Assembly (NCBI GenBank): GCA_964627045.1
Contig: CAZVIK010000130.1
Span: 1-11,370, forward strand
Direction of reading: 5' to 3'
Length of the DNA stretch: 11,370 nucleotides
Source of the DNA: CAZVIK01 sp964627045
GTDB taxonomy: Bacteria; Acidobacteriota; Terriglobia; Bryobacterales; Bryobacteraceae
The position numbers and the translations under genes were made by a program. How positions within the stretch are numbered: position 1 is the first letter of the stretch; every line of letters starts with the position of its first letter. The notes below the pieces were generated by a model. The model saw only the letters and a list, made by a program, of their open reading frames with translations, searched no databases and was not told the origin of the DNA. This document shows positions 1 through 7,610 of the stretch, piece by piece.

Positions 1-1188
<1,188 letters not shown>

Positions 1189-1192
1189 GTCG

Positions 1193-1198
1193 TTCCTC
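1193..1198 (-). promoter_or_regulatory. Ribosome binding site of tuf
   Basis: The minus strand reads GAGGAA four bases before the tuf ATG. tuf therefore has its own strong ribosome binding site in the 61-bp fusA-tuf gap. This fits EF-Tu being made in excess over the other str operon products. Confidence 0.7.
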
Positions 1199-1249
1199 GA
1201 TTCTCCTGTGCGAAATCTACCCGCGCGGACGCGCCCCGGCGGCCCGCCT

Positions 1250-3343
1250 CTACCTGCTCACCTTGCCCTGCACCTTGCTGATGATCTCCTCGGCGATCGA
1301 CGCCGGCACTTCCTCGTAACGTCCGAAGTGCATCGTGAAGCTGCCGCGGCCCTGGGTCAGCGACCGCATCTGGGTGGCATAGCCGAACATCTGCGCCAGC
1401 GGCACCGCCGACTTGATGATCTGCGACGTCCCGCGCAACTCCAGCCCTTCGATCTGTCCGCGCCGTGAATTCAAGTCGCCGATCACGTCGCCCATGTACT
1501 CTTCGGGCACCACCACTTCCACGGCCATCACCGGTTCCAGCAGCACCGGCTTGGCCTTCTCGGCCGCCTGGCGCACACCCATGGAACCCGCGATCTTGAA
1601 CGCCATCTCGGAGCTGTCCACCTCGTGGTAGCTGCCGTCGTACAGCGTAACCTTCACACCCGACATCGGGAATCCCGCCAGCACGCCCGCTTCAAGAGAT
1701 TCCTGGACGCCCTTTTCCACCGCCCCGATATACTCCTTGGGAATCGCTCCGCCCACAATCTCGTTTTCGAACTCGAAGGCCGACAGGTCAGCGAGCGGTT
1801 CGATCCGCAGCTTGACGTGCCCGTACTGGCCCCGGCCGCCCGATTGCCGTACGAACCGGCCATCGGCTTCCGACTGGCTCCGGATCGTCTCGCGGTAGGC
1901 GACTTGCGGAGTGCCCACATTGGCGCCCACGCCGAACTCGCGCCGCATGCGGTCAACGATGATCTCCAGGTGCAACTCACCCATCCCGGAGAGAATCGTC
2001 TGCCCGGTCTCCGGGTCGGTGGCGATGCGCAGCGTCGGGTCTTCCTGGATCAACTTCCCGATGGCCGCGCCCAACTTGTCCTGGTCGGCCTTGGTCTTGG
2101 GTTCGATCGCCAACTGGATGACCGGCGTGGGGAACTCAATCGACTCCAGGATCACCGGCGACTCCTCGTCGCAGATCGTGTCGCCGGTGGAGACGTTCTT
2201 CAGCCCCACCGCCGCGGCGATGTCGCCGGCGCAGATGTCCTGAATCTCCTCGCGCTTGTTGGCGTGCATCCGCACCAGCCGGCCTACCCGCTCGCGCCGT
2301 GACTTGGCTACGTTGTAGATCGACGCTCCGCTCTCCAGACGCCCGGAGTAGACACGGAGAAACGCCAACTGGCCGACAAAGGGGTCGGTCATGATTTTGA
2401 AGACCAACGCCGCGAACGGGGCGTCGTCGGAGGCCGGCCGCTCCACCGTCACGCTGGAGTCGCCCACCGCGCTGCCCTGAACCGGTGGCACATCGGCAGG
2501 CGAGGGAAGGTATTCGACGACCGCATCCAACAGATTCTGGACGCCTTTGTTCTTAAACGCCGCGCCGCAAACCACCGGGAAGATCTTCTGGTCCAGCGTG
2601 GCGCGGCGGATGCCCGCCATCAGATCTTCGCGCGTCAGGTCGTGGTCGTGGACGTACTTCTCGAATAGATGTTCGTCGCTTTCGGCGACCGCCTCAACCA
2701 GGCGTTCGTGGTACTGCCGTGCCTGTTCGAGCAGTTCGTCCGGGATTTCCGTGTCTTCGTACTCCCCGCCCAGCGTCTCGTCCCGCCAAATCCGCGCCCG
2801 CATCTCTACCAGGTCGACGACGCCGATGAACCGGTCTTCGGCCCCTATTGGAATCTGCAACGCTACCGGGCGGCACTTCAGCCGCAGAACGATGGTCTCA
2901 ACCGAGTGGAAGAAATCCGCCCCAACCCGGTCCATCTTGTTGATAAAGCAGATTCTCGGAACCGCGTACTTGTCCGCCTGCCGCCATACGGTCTCGGTCT
3001 GCGGCTGAACCCCCGCCACCGCGTCGAACACGGCCACCGCGCCGTCCAGCACCCGCAGGCTGCGCTCCACTTCGGCCGTGAAATCCACGTGGCCCGGCGT
3101 GTCGATGATATTGATCTGGCAGTCCCGCCACTCGCAGGTAGTCGCGGCCGAGGTGATCGTGATCCCCCGTTCCTGCTCCTGCTCCATCCAGTCCATCACC
3201 GCCGTGCCGTCGTGCACTTCACCGATCTTGTATGTTCTACCGGTGTAGTAAAGAATCCGTTCCGTGACCGTCGTTTTACCGGCATCGATGTGGGCCATGA
3301 TGCCGATATTGCGGACTTTTTCGAGTGGAACGGTACGCGCCAT
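1250..3343 (-). CDS. fusA: Translation elongation factor G
   Basis: EF-G is the GTPase that drives translocation of tRNAs and mRNA, and it acts with RRF in ribosome recycling. The protein has 697 residues, the usual length. The GTPase domain shows AHIDAGKT at residues 17-24, RGITI at 59-63, DTPGH at 81-85 with the catalytic His85, and NKMD at 135-138. Domains II to V follow. Near the C-terminus, the domain V sequence around EEYMGDVIGDLNSRRG and the block FGYATQMRSLTQGRG are typical of canonical fusA. Paralogues such as EF-G2 or tetracycline-resistance proteins are unlikely, because of these blocks and the position between rpsG and tuf. The ATG at 3341-3343 is 44 bp after the rpsG stop. No strong Shine-Dalgarno precedes it, so translation may depend partly on coupling to rpsG. 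Confidence 0.98.
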   Translation of the reverse strand: MARTVPLEKVRNIGIMAHIDAGKTTVTERILYYTGRTYKIGEVHDGTAVMDWMEQEQERGITITSAATTCEWRDCQINIIDTPGHVDFTAEVERSLRVLDGAVAVFDAVAGVQPQTETVWRQADKYAVPRICFINKMDRVGADFFHSVETIVLRLKCRPVALQIPIGAEDRFIGVVDLVEMRARIWRDETLGGEYEDTEIPDELLEQARQYHERLVEAVAESDEHLFEKYVHDHDLTREDLMAGIRRATLDQKIFPVVCGAAFKNKGVQNLLDAVVEYLPSPADVPPVQGSAVGDSSVTVERPASDDAPFAALVFKIMTDPFVGQLAFLRVYSGRLESGASIYNVAKSRRERVGRLVRMHANKREEIQDICAGDIAAAVGLKNVSTGDTICDEESPVILESIEFPTPVIQLAIEPKTKADQDKLGAAIGKLIQEDPTLRIATDPETGQTILSGMGELHLEIIVDRMRREFGVGANVGTPQVAYRETIRSQSEADGRFVRQSGGRGQYGHVKLRIEPLADLSAFEFENEIVGGAIPKEYIGAVEKGVQESLEAGVLAGFPMSGVKVTLYDGSYHEVDSSEMAFKIAGSMGVRQAAEKAKPVLLEPVMAVEVVVPEEYMGDVIGDLNSRRGQIEGLELRGTSQIIKSAVPLAQMFGYATQMRSLTQGRGSFTMHFGRYEEVPASIAEEIISKVQGKVSR

Positions 3344-3387
3344 ACTATTACCGTAGGGGAAGGCTTTGGCAGATCCCTACTTTGAAC

Positions 3388-3858
3388 TCACCACCTATAG
3401 TGTGCAAAGGCCCGGTTGGCTTCGGCCATCCGGTGCACATCGTCCTTTTTCTTGATCGCGCCGCCGCGCAGGTTGGCAGCGTCGTTCAGTTCGTTGGCCA
3501 GCTTTTCGGACATCCCCTTTTCGGGGCGGCTCCGGGCGTTGGTCAGAATCCAGCGGATCGCGAGACTGGTGCGGCGGTTTTGGGAGACCTCAACCGGCAC
3601 CTGATAGTTGGCGCCGCCCACGCGCCGCGTCTTGACTTCGAGCAGCGGCTTGCAGTTCTCGACGGCCTTTTTGAACACCTTGAGCGGCTCGTCGCCGGCG
3701 CGCTCCTGGATCTTGCTCATGGCGTCGTAGAACACGCGCTGGGCGACGTTCTTCTTGCCGTCCCACATCATGCTGTTGACGAACTTCTCGGCCAGGGTCG
3801 AATTGTAGACCGGGTCCGGCTGCAAGCTTCGGGCTTCGATTCTTCTTCTTCGTGGCAT
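3388..3858 (-). CDS. rpsG: 30S ribosomal protein S7
   Basis: S7 is a primary 16S rRNA-binding protein that nucleates assembly of the 30S head and contacts E-site tRNA and mRNA. The 156-residue protein is standard length. It begins MPRRRRIEAR and carries the family blocks KFVNSMMWDGKK (about residues 25-36), GGANYQVPVEV (about 81-91) and a C-terminus ending FAHYRW. The ATG lies 6 nt after the rpsL stop and has no convincing Shine-Dalgarno, which suggests translational coupling to rpsL. In E. coli, S7 represses the operon by binding a structured rpsL-rpsG spacer of roughly 100 nt. A 6-nt spacer cannot hold that structure, so any S7 feedback here must use another site. Confidence 0.98.
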   Translation of the reverse strand: MPRRRRIEARSLQPDPVYNSTLAEKFVNSMMWDGKKNVAQRVFYDAMSKIQERAGDEPLKVFKKAVENCKPLLEVKTRRVGGANYQVPVEVSQNRRTSLAIRWILTNARSRPEKGMSEKLANELNDAANLRGGAIKKKDDVHRMAEANRAFAHYRW

Positions 3859-3864
3859 GGCTGT

Positions 3865-4239
3865 CTACGCTTTCGGTCTCTTGGCGCCGTACTTCGAGCG
3901 GCCCTGCTTGCGGCCGTCGACTCCCGCCGCGTCCAGGGTTCCGCGAACGATGTGATAGCGGACGCCCGGCAGATCCTTCACGCGCCCCCCGCGAATCAGC
4001 ACGATCGAGTGCTCTTGCAGGTTGTGGCCGACACCGGGGATATACGTTGTCACTTCAATTCCGTTGGAAAGCCGCACGCGCGCGACTTTCCGCAGCGCGG
4101 AATTGGGCTTCTTCGGCGTCGTGGTGTACACGCGGGTGCACACGCCGCGCTTCTGCGGGCAAGCCTGGAGCGCCGGGCTCGCCTTCTTGTAACGCGGGGC
4201 CGTACGCCCCATGCGGACAAGTTGGTTGAAGGTTGGCAC
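3865..4239 (-). CDS. rpsL: 30S ribosomal protein S12
   Basis: S12 sits at the decoding centre of the 30S subunit and contributes to translational accuracy. The 124-residue protein matches the usual length and aligns without gaps to the family. Visible blocks are CPQKRGVCTRVYTTTPKKPN (residues 27-46), GHNLQEHS (71-78) and GGRVKDLPGVRYH (84-96). Lys43 and Lys88, the positions where streptomycin-resistance substitutions usually arise, are both wild type. Asp89, the residue methylthiolated by RimO in many bacteria, is also present. The start codon is GTG (4237-4239), chosen because the protein begins PTFNQLVR as in homologues and a Shine-Dalgarno AGAGGT lies 6 nt upstream. It is the first gene of the str operon, about 270 nt downstream of the predicted transcription start. 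Confidence 0.98.
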   Translation of the reverse strand: MPTFNQLVRMGRTAPRYKKASPALQACPQKRGVCTRVYTTTPKKPNSALRKVARVRLSNGIEVTTYIPGVGHNLQEHSIVLIRGGRVKDLPGVRYHIVRGTLDAAGVDGRKQGRSKYGAKRPKA

Positions 4240-4245
4240 GAATCT

Positions 4246-4251
4246 ACCTCT
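4246..4251 (-). promoter_or_regulatory. Ribosome binding site of rpsL
   Basis: The minus strand reads AGAGGT with 6 nt before the GTG codon at 4237-4239. This strong, well-spaced site supports GTG as the true start of S12. Confidence 0.8.
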
Positions 4252-4339
4252 GTTCCTCGGACCGTTGTCTCATTCAGCTTGTGAACCGCAGACGCGGCAC
4301 CGCACCAGCCGCCAAACCGCGCCAGCCGCTCGCGCACGC

Positions 4340-4397
4340 CCTGCGGTCAAACGCAGGCGAATTCAATACGTAATGAATTGCGAAGGTAGCTGCTTCG
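4340..4397 (-). promoter_or_regulatory. Three consecutive stem-loops in the str leader
   Basis: Reading the minus-strand transcript 5' to 3', three inverted repeats lie almost end to end. The first is CGAAG/CTTCG with a 7-nt loop (4397-4381). The second is a 20-nt near-palindrome, AATTCATTACGTATTGAATT (4379-4360), with 9 of 10 symmetric pairs matching. The third is CCTGCG/CGCAGG with a 6-nt loop (4357-4340). The gaps between them are 1 and 2 nt. The AT-rich middle repeat stands out in this GC-rich region. It could instead act as duplex DNA, as an operator for a dimeric repressor. The repeats are seen directly; their function is unknown. Confidence 0.45.
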
Positions 4398-4411
4398 GAC
4401 AAGCCCATGCT

Positions 4412-4449
4412 CCGCCAAAAGGAATCGGGCGGAACCTCGGGGCCCGCCC
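4412..4449 (-). promoter_or_regulatory. Mutually exclusive stems in the str leader
   Basis: In the minus-strand transcript, GGGCGG (4449-4444) can pair with CCGCCC (4432-4427) across an 11-nt loop. The CCGCC part of that same segment (4432-4428) can instead pair with the later GGCGG (4416-4412), also across 11 nt. The two stems exclude each other, the layout seen in attenuators and some riboswitch expression platforms. No U-tract follows, so an intrinsic terminator is not supported. In GC-rich DNA such pairings can arise by chance. Confidence 0.25.
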
Positions 4450-4515
4450 CCAGCCGGCTTGCATTCTAGGCAAGGGTAGCCTGGGAGCAGAAGACCTAAT
4501 TCGCCAAACTCTCTA

Positions 4516-4545
4516 AATATAATAGACCCCCCTGCCGGGTGTCAA
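4516..4545 (-). promoter_or_regulatory. Sigma70-type promoter of the str operon
   Basis: On the minus strand a perfect -35 TTGACA (4540-4545) is followed by 18 bp and then a -10 TATATT (4516-4521, 5 of 6 matches to TATAAT). TTATAT, one base nearer, would give a 17-bp spacer. The -10 lies in an AT-rich island within GC-rich DNA. Transcription would start near 4509 and run into rpsL. This is the best promoter in the window, as expected for a highly expressed ribosomal operon. Confidence 0.8.
4518..4523 (+). promoter_or_regulatory. Perfect -10 hexamer facing the CsgG-like gene
   Basis: The plus strand reads TATAAT, a perfect sigma70 -10, overlapping the minus-strand -10 of the str promoter. No -35 resembling TTGACA lies 16-18 bp upstream and there is no TGn extension, so its strength is doubtful. 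If active, it would transcribe towards the CsgG-like gene, about 190 bp downstream. Because the sequence is nearly self-complementary, it may simply be the mirror of the str -10. Confidence 0.3.
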
Positions 4546-4707
4546 GCCGCTCTCGCTGCTCCGTCGAAAGGCTTGCCGTCGCCCCTCCAGGCCGCGCGGC
4601 CCGCGCATGGCCGGCAGACCGCGCGCGAGGTCTTTCATTTCCGCCGGGGCCGCTGTACACTTGTCTGGGCGGAAGGTCGATCTTTCTCAATGTTCAGGAG
4701 CTTCGCT
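4546..4707. other. Non-coding gap upstream of the CsgG-like gene
   Basis: Together with the leader and promoter this gap makes up the 468-bp divergent intergenic region. It is GC-rich and has no convincing ORF. TACACT near 4655-4660 could be a weak -10 for the plus strand but lacks a good -35. No terminator, operator or RNA gene was recognised. The only clear signal is the Shine-Dalgarno at its right end. Confidence 0.5.
4696..4700 (+). promoter_or_regulatory. Ribosome binding site of the CsgG-like gene
   Basis: AGGAG lies 7 nt before the ATG at 4708-4710. It selects that start over the in-frame ATG at 4690, which lies upstream of the site itself. Starting at 4708 also places the signal peptide exactly at the N-terminus. 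Confidence 0.75.
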
Positions 4708-5685
4708 ATGCACCGAATCCTACGGTTTTTCGCCGTCGCAGTGCTGATTGTGTCCATCGCCGGCGCGCAGCAGAAAAAGAAGCGCGTGGCTGTCATGAAC
4801 TTCGACTACTCCACCGTCCACAGCGGCGTGTCCGGCATTTTTGGCCAGAACGTTGACGTGGGCTCGGGGATCTCCGACCTCCTGGTGGACCGACTCGTCC
4901 GAAGCGGCGTCTACTCGGTCATCGAACGCAACGCCCTGGACAAGGTCCTGCGGGAGCAGAACTTCTCCAATAGCGACCGCGCCGATGCCTCCACCGCGGC
5001 CAAGATCGGCAAGGTCCTGGGGGTGGACGCCATCATCATCGGCAGCATCACCCAGTTCGGACGCGATGACCAGACCACCAGCGACGGCGGAGGCGCCGAC
5101 GGGGGCGTCACCCGCCGTTTCGGCATCGGCGGCGTGCAACGGCGTTAAGCCAAGGCTGTCGTCGGCATCAGCGCGCGCATGATCGACACCTCGACCGCCG
5201 AAATCCTGGCCGTCGCCGACGGCAAGGGCGAGTCTCAGCGCTCTGGGACCTCGCTTCTCGGCGCGGGTGGCGGCGGCGGGACCGCCGCCGGCGGAGTGGT
5301 CGATATGCGTAGTAGCAACTTCGCCAACACCATCCTCGGCGAGGCCGTGGGTCAGGCCGTCACGCAGCTTTCCGGCCAACTTGACCAAAACGCCGCTAAG
5401 CTCCCGACGGTGAAGGTCGTCGTGCAAGGGCTTGTGGCCGATGCCAGCGGGGGGACGCTCATCTTGAATGTCGGCTCCGGTGCCGGGGTCAGGGTCGGTG
5501 ACAGGCTGGTGATCTCCCGTAAGGTACGTGAAATCAAGGACCCTGCCACCGGGAAGGTGCTCCGCGCCGTCGAAGACCGCCTCGGCGAGGTTGTGATTAC
5601 GGAGGTCGATGCGGGCTCGTCGGTCGGCAGTTACACGGGTAGTTCTCCGGCTAGGACCGGCGATGTCGTCCGTAGCGCGCCCTAA
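4708..5685 (+). pseudogene. CsgG-family secreted protein, interrupted by an in-frame stop
   Basis: CsgG-family proteins are periplasmic or outer-membrane proteins related to the curli secretion channel CsgG; many outside the curli system have unknown roles. The first part (4708-5148, 146 residues) has a signal peptide (hydrophobic residues about 7-19, likely cleavage after AGA at 20) and no lipobox cysteine, so it is not a CsgG-type lipoprotein. The N-terminal CsgG region follows, with RVAVMNFDYS (26-35), GISDLLVDRLV (54-64), VIERNALDKVLREQ (71-84) and GVDAIIIGSITQFG (105-118). A TAA at 5146-5148 ends it within the domain. The same frame then reads on for 178 codons to the TAA at 5683-5685, beginning AKAVVGISARMIDTSTAEIL, which is the expected CsgG continuation. 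A Gly-rich linker and a C-terminal beta-rich domain follow. No frameshift is needed, so one nonsense change or base-call error explains it. The Met at 5179 has no Shine-Dalgarno, so the second half is probably not translated on its own. The complete protein would have about 325 residues. Confidence 0.8.
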
Positions 5686-5744
5686 GCCGAAGCGGTTCTG
5701 CAAGTTCACTCCACATTCCACCGGCGGGGTGCGTCAATTCCTTT

Positions 5745-6392
5745 GTGACGCGATGGGTGTTGTCTCTCTGCCTGGCGCTGCCCGCCCTGGGGGCCGCCCC
5801 GGACGTGCAGGCGATCCTAAAGGCCGTGCAGGCCCGCTACAACCGCGCACAGACGATTCAAGTCCTTTTTCATCAGACTTATAGCATGCGTGGCCGGGCC
5901 GCCAAGGCCGAGAGCGGGGAGCTTTCGCTGCGCAAGCCGGGCCGCATGCGCTGGCAGTACGACTCACCGCCGGGGAAACTGTTCGTCTCCGACGGCAAGC
6001 AGGTGTTCCTGTATTCGCCCGAGTTTAATCGCGTCCAACGAAGCCGGGTTCGCGAGAGCGAGGACATGCGTACGCCGCTGGCTCTGCTTCTCGGGAAGCT
6101 CGATTTCTGGCGCGACTTCGACCGGTTCGAAGCCCGCCCGGAGGGCTCTGACACCCGCCTGAAGGCCAGGCCGAAATCCGACCAGGCCCCCTATACCGAG
6201 GTCGAGTTTGTCGTCAGCCCGTCGCATGAAATCAAATACTTAAGGATCATCGGGCAGGACAATTCGATCATGGAATTCCGGTTCTCCCGGGAGCGGCTCA
6301 ACCCATCGCTGGCCGAAAGCCTGTTCCGGTTTACACCACCGCCCGGCGTCGAGGTGGTCGAAGGCGTCACCGGCGATGAGGAGGGCCCGTAG
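5745..6392 (+). CDS. lolA: LolA-like outer-membrane lipoprotein carrier protein
   Basis: LolA is the periplasmic chaperone that takes lipoproteins from the LolCDE exporter and carries them to the outer membrane. The 215-residue product has a short signal peptide (hydrophobic core about residues 4-16, cleavage near Ala17/Ala18). LolA-fold blocks follow: QVLFHQTY (39-46), GELSLRKPGRMRWQYDSP (58-75), FVSDGKQVFLYSP (80-92) and a C-terminal FRFTPPPGVEVVEG (194-207). GTG at 5745 is the best start, because the signal peptide follows immediately; the Shine-Dalgarno is weak. It begins 59 bp after the CsgG-like gene, with no terminator seen between. It ends 3 bp before pilC, so it is very probably in the same operon as the pilus genes. 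It might serve pilus lipoproteins such as a pilotin. A more remote LolA-fold protein with another cargo cannot be excluded. Confidence 0.82.
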   Translation: MTRWVLSLCLALPALGAAPDVQAILKAVQARYNRAQTIQVLFHQTYSMRGRAAKAESGELSLRKPGRMRWQYDSPPGKLFVSDGKQVFLYSPEFNRVQRSRVRESEDMRTPLALLLGKLDFWRDFDRFEARPEGSDTRLKARPKSDQAPYTEVEFVVSPSHEIKYLRIIGQDNSIMEFRFSRERLNPSLAESLFRFTPPPGVEVVEGVTGDEEGP

Positions 6393-6395
6393 ACC

Positions 6396-7607
6396 ATGCC
6401 GGAGTTCCTCCTCAAGTACGCCGACAGCCGCGGCGAGATCCGCCAGCAGGTGGCCGAGGCCGCCAGCGAGCAGGAACTCCGCAACAAGTACGCCGACCAG
6501 GGCTTCCTGGTCTACTCGGTGCGGCCCCGCAACGGATTCATGCCGGCGGCGGGCCGGCGGTTCGGACGCGGCCCGAAACTCAAGCTGGAAAAGTTCCTCA
6601 TCTTCAACCAGCAGTTTGTGACCCTGATCCGCGCCGGTCTTCCCATCCTCAAGGCCCTGGACCTTCTGGCCGAGCGGCTGACCGATCCGAAGCTGGGCGG
6701 CTACGTCCGCACCGTTCGCGACGAGGTGAAAAGCGGCGCCCTGCTCTCGGACGCCTTCCGGCGCCAGGGCGTGTTCCCGCCGATGTACGTCACCTCCGTA
6801 CTGGCCGGCGAAAAGAGCGGCAGCCTGGCCGAGGTCATCGACCGCTACATCGCCTACCAGAAGCTCACCCTTGCGGTCCGCAAAAAGCTGATGGTCTCGC
6901 TGCTCTACCCCACGGTCCTGTTCGTGCTGGTTTGCTGCCTGGTAGTGTTCCTGGTGACCTATGTGGTCCCCAACTTCGCGCAGCTTTACAGCACGATGTC
7001 GGCCGACTTGCCGGCGCTCACCCGTTATCTGATCGCCATCGGCACCACGGCCAAGAGCTACGTGCTCGTCTTCCTGGCGTCGCTGGCCGCCCTGGCGGTG
7101 GCCTTCCGGCTTTGGGCCATGCGCGAATCGTCCAAGGAGAAGCTCGACCGGGTGAAGCTCGGCACCCCGGTGCTCGGCCGCATCTGGATCATGTACCAGG
7201 TGGGCCAATTCGCACGCGTGCTGAGCACCTTACTGGTGGGCGGCATTCCGCTGGTGCAGGCGCTGGAGACGGCATCCGATTCGATGACGAGCAGCCTCAT
7301 CCGCCAGTCGCTCGAAAAGGCGAAGAAGCTGGTGCGCGAAGGACAACCGCTGTCGGGTTCCATTCAATCCACCGCGATTTTCCCCGGGCTCGCCATCGAC
7401 ATGATCGAGGTTGGCGAATCCACCGGCGCGCTTCCTTCCATGCTGAACAGCGTGGCCGAGTTCTACGAGGAGGACGTCAACATCCGCATGACCGCCGTGC
7501 TCTCGCTGATCGAACCGGCGATCATGATCTTCATGGGGTTGTTTGTGGCCTTCGTGCTGGTGGCGCTGTATCTGCCGATCTTCTCCCTGGCGGATAGTCT
7601 GAGGTAA
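6396..7607 (+). CDS. pilC: Type IV pilus / type II secretion inner-membrane platform protein
   Basis: PilC/GspF is the polytopic inner-membrane protein that couples the assembly ATPase to pilin extraction. The 403-residue length is normal. Two T2SSF repeats are visible. The first is about residues 66-190 (FNQQFVTLIRAGLPILKALDLL at its start, GEKSGSLAEVIDRY later). The second is about 268-395 (YQVGQFARVLSTLLVGGIPLVQAL, then IEVGESTGALPSML). Three membrane segments are predicted near 166-192, 222-240 and 370-395. The N-terminal cytoplasmic domain begins PEFLLKYADSRGEI, as in PilC. ATG at 6396 follows a purine-rich site (GAGGAGGG, 6378-6385). The gap to pilB is 3 bp, and pilB's Shine-Dalgarno overlaps this gene's end, so the two are translated together. 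The type IV pilus and type II secretion versions of this family cannot be firmly separated from sequence alone. The PilM/N/O set downstream favours the pilus reading. Confidence 0.93.
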   Translation: MPEFLLKYADSRGEIRQQVAEAASEQELRNKYADQGFLVYSVRPRNGFMPAAGRRFGRGPKLKLEKFLIFNQQFVTLIRAGLPILKALDLLAERLTDPKLGGYVRTVRDEVKSGALLSDAFRRQGVFPPMYVTSVLAGEKSGSLAEVIDRYIAYQKLTLAVRKKLMVSLLYPTVLFVLVCCLVVFLVTYVVPNFAQLYSTMSADLPALTRYLIAIGTTAKSYVLVFLASLAALAVAFRLWAMRESSKEKLDRVKLGTPVLGRIWIMYQVGQFARVLSTLLVGGIPLVQALETASDSMTSSLIRQSLEKAKKLVREGQPLSGSIQSTAIFPGLAIDMIEVGESTGALPSMLNSVAEFYEEDVNIRMTAVLSLIEPAIMIFMGLFVAFVLVALYLPIFSLADSLR

Positions 7608-7610
7608 TCG

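Larger units (their letters stand above)
4240..4509 (-). promoter_or_regulatory. Long 5' leader of the str operon
   Basis: This 270-nt non-coding stretch lies between the predicted transcription start (about 4509, from the -10 at 4516-4521) and the rpsL GTG. It has no credible protein-coding ORF on either strand. It contains several inverted repeats that would form stem-loops in the transcript, listed separately. The length and structure make it a candidate regulatory leader, for example for feedback by a ribosomal protein. That role is inference, because no known leader family is recognised. Confidence 0.5.

Noticed and set aside
1223..1248. GC-rich short inverted repeats in the fusA-tuf gap
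   Set aside because: The arms are only 5 bp, with 1- or 2-nt spacers, in very GC-rich sequence and without a U-tract. Chance is sufficient, and a terminator here would block tuf.
4650..4665. TACACT as a -10 for the CsgG-like gene
   Set aside because: Only 4 of 6 bases match and the best -35 at suitable spacing matches 3 of 6 or fewer. It is too weak to annotate.
5269..5290. Perfect GGCGGCGG/CCGCCGCC inverted repeat inside the CsgG-like gene
   Set aside because: It encodes a Gly/Ala linker in frame, has a 2-nt loop and no U-tract, so it is coding repetition and not a terminator.
5179..5685. Separate gene starting at the Met after the internal stop
   Set aside because: There is no Shine-Dalgarno before 5179, and the coding-like sequence begins directly after the TAA, 30 bp earlier. 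It is the second half of the broken CsgG-like gene.
4720..5721. Long open frame on the minus strand across the CsgG-like gene
   Set aside because: It is antisense to a gene with clear family motifs and a Shine-Dalgarno. The translation is His/Arg/Asp-rich with no recognisable domain, as expected from third-position GC bias.
6240..7208. 322-codon open frame antisense to pilC
   Set aside because: It covers conserved pilC sequence, has no own promoter or ribosome site, and shows shadow-frame composition.
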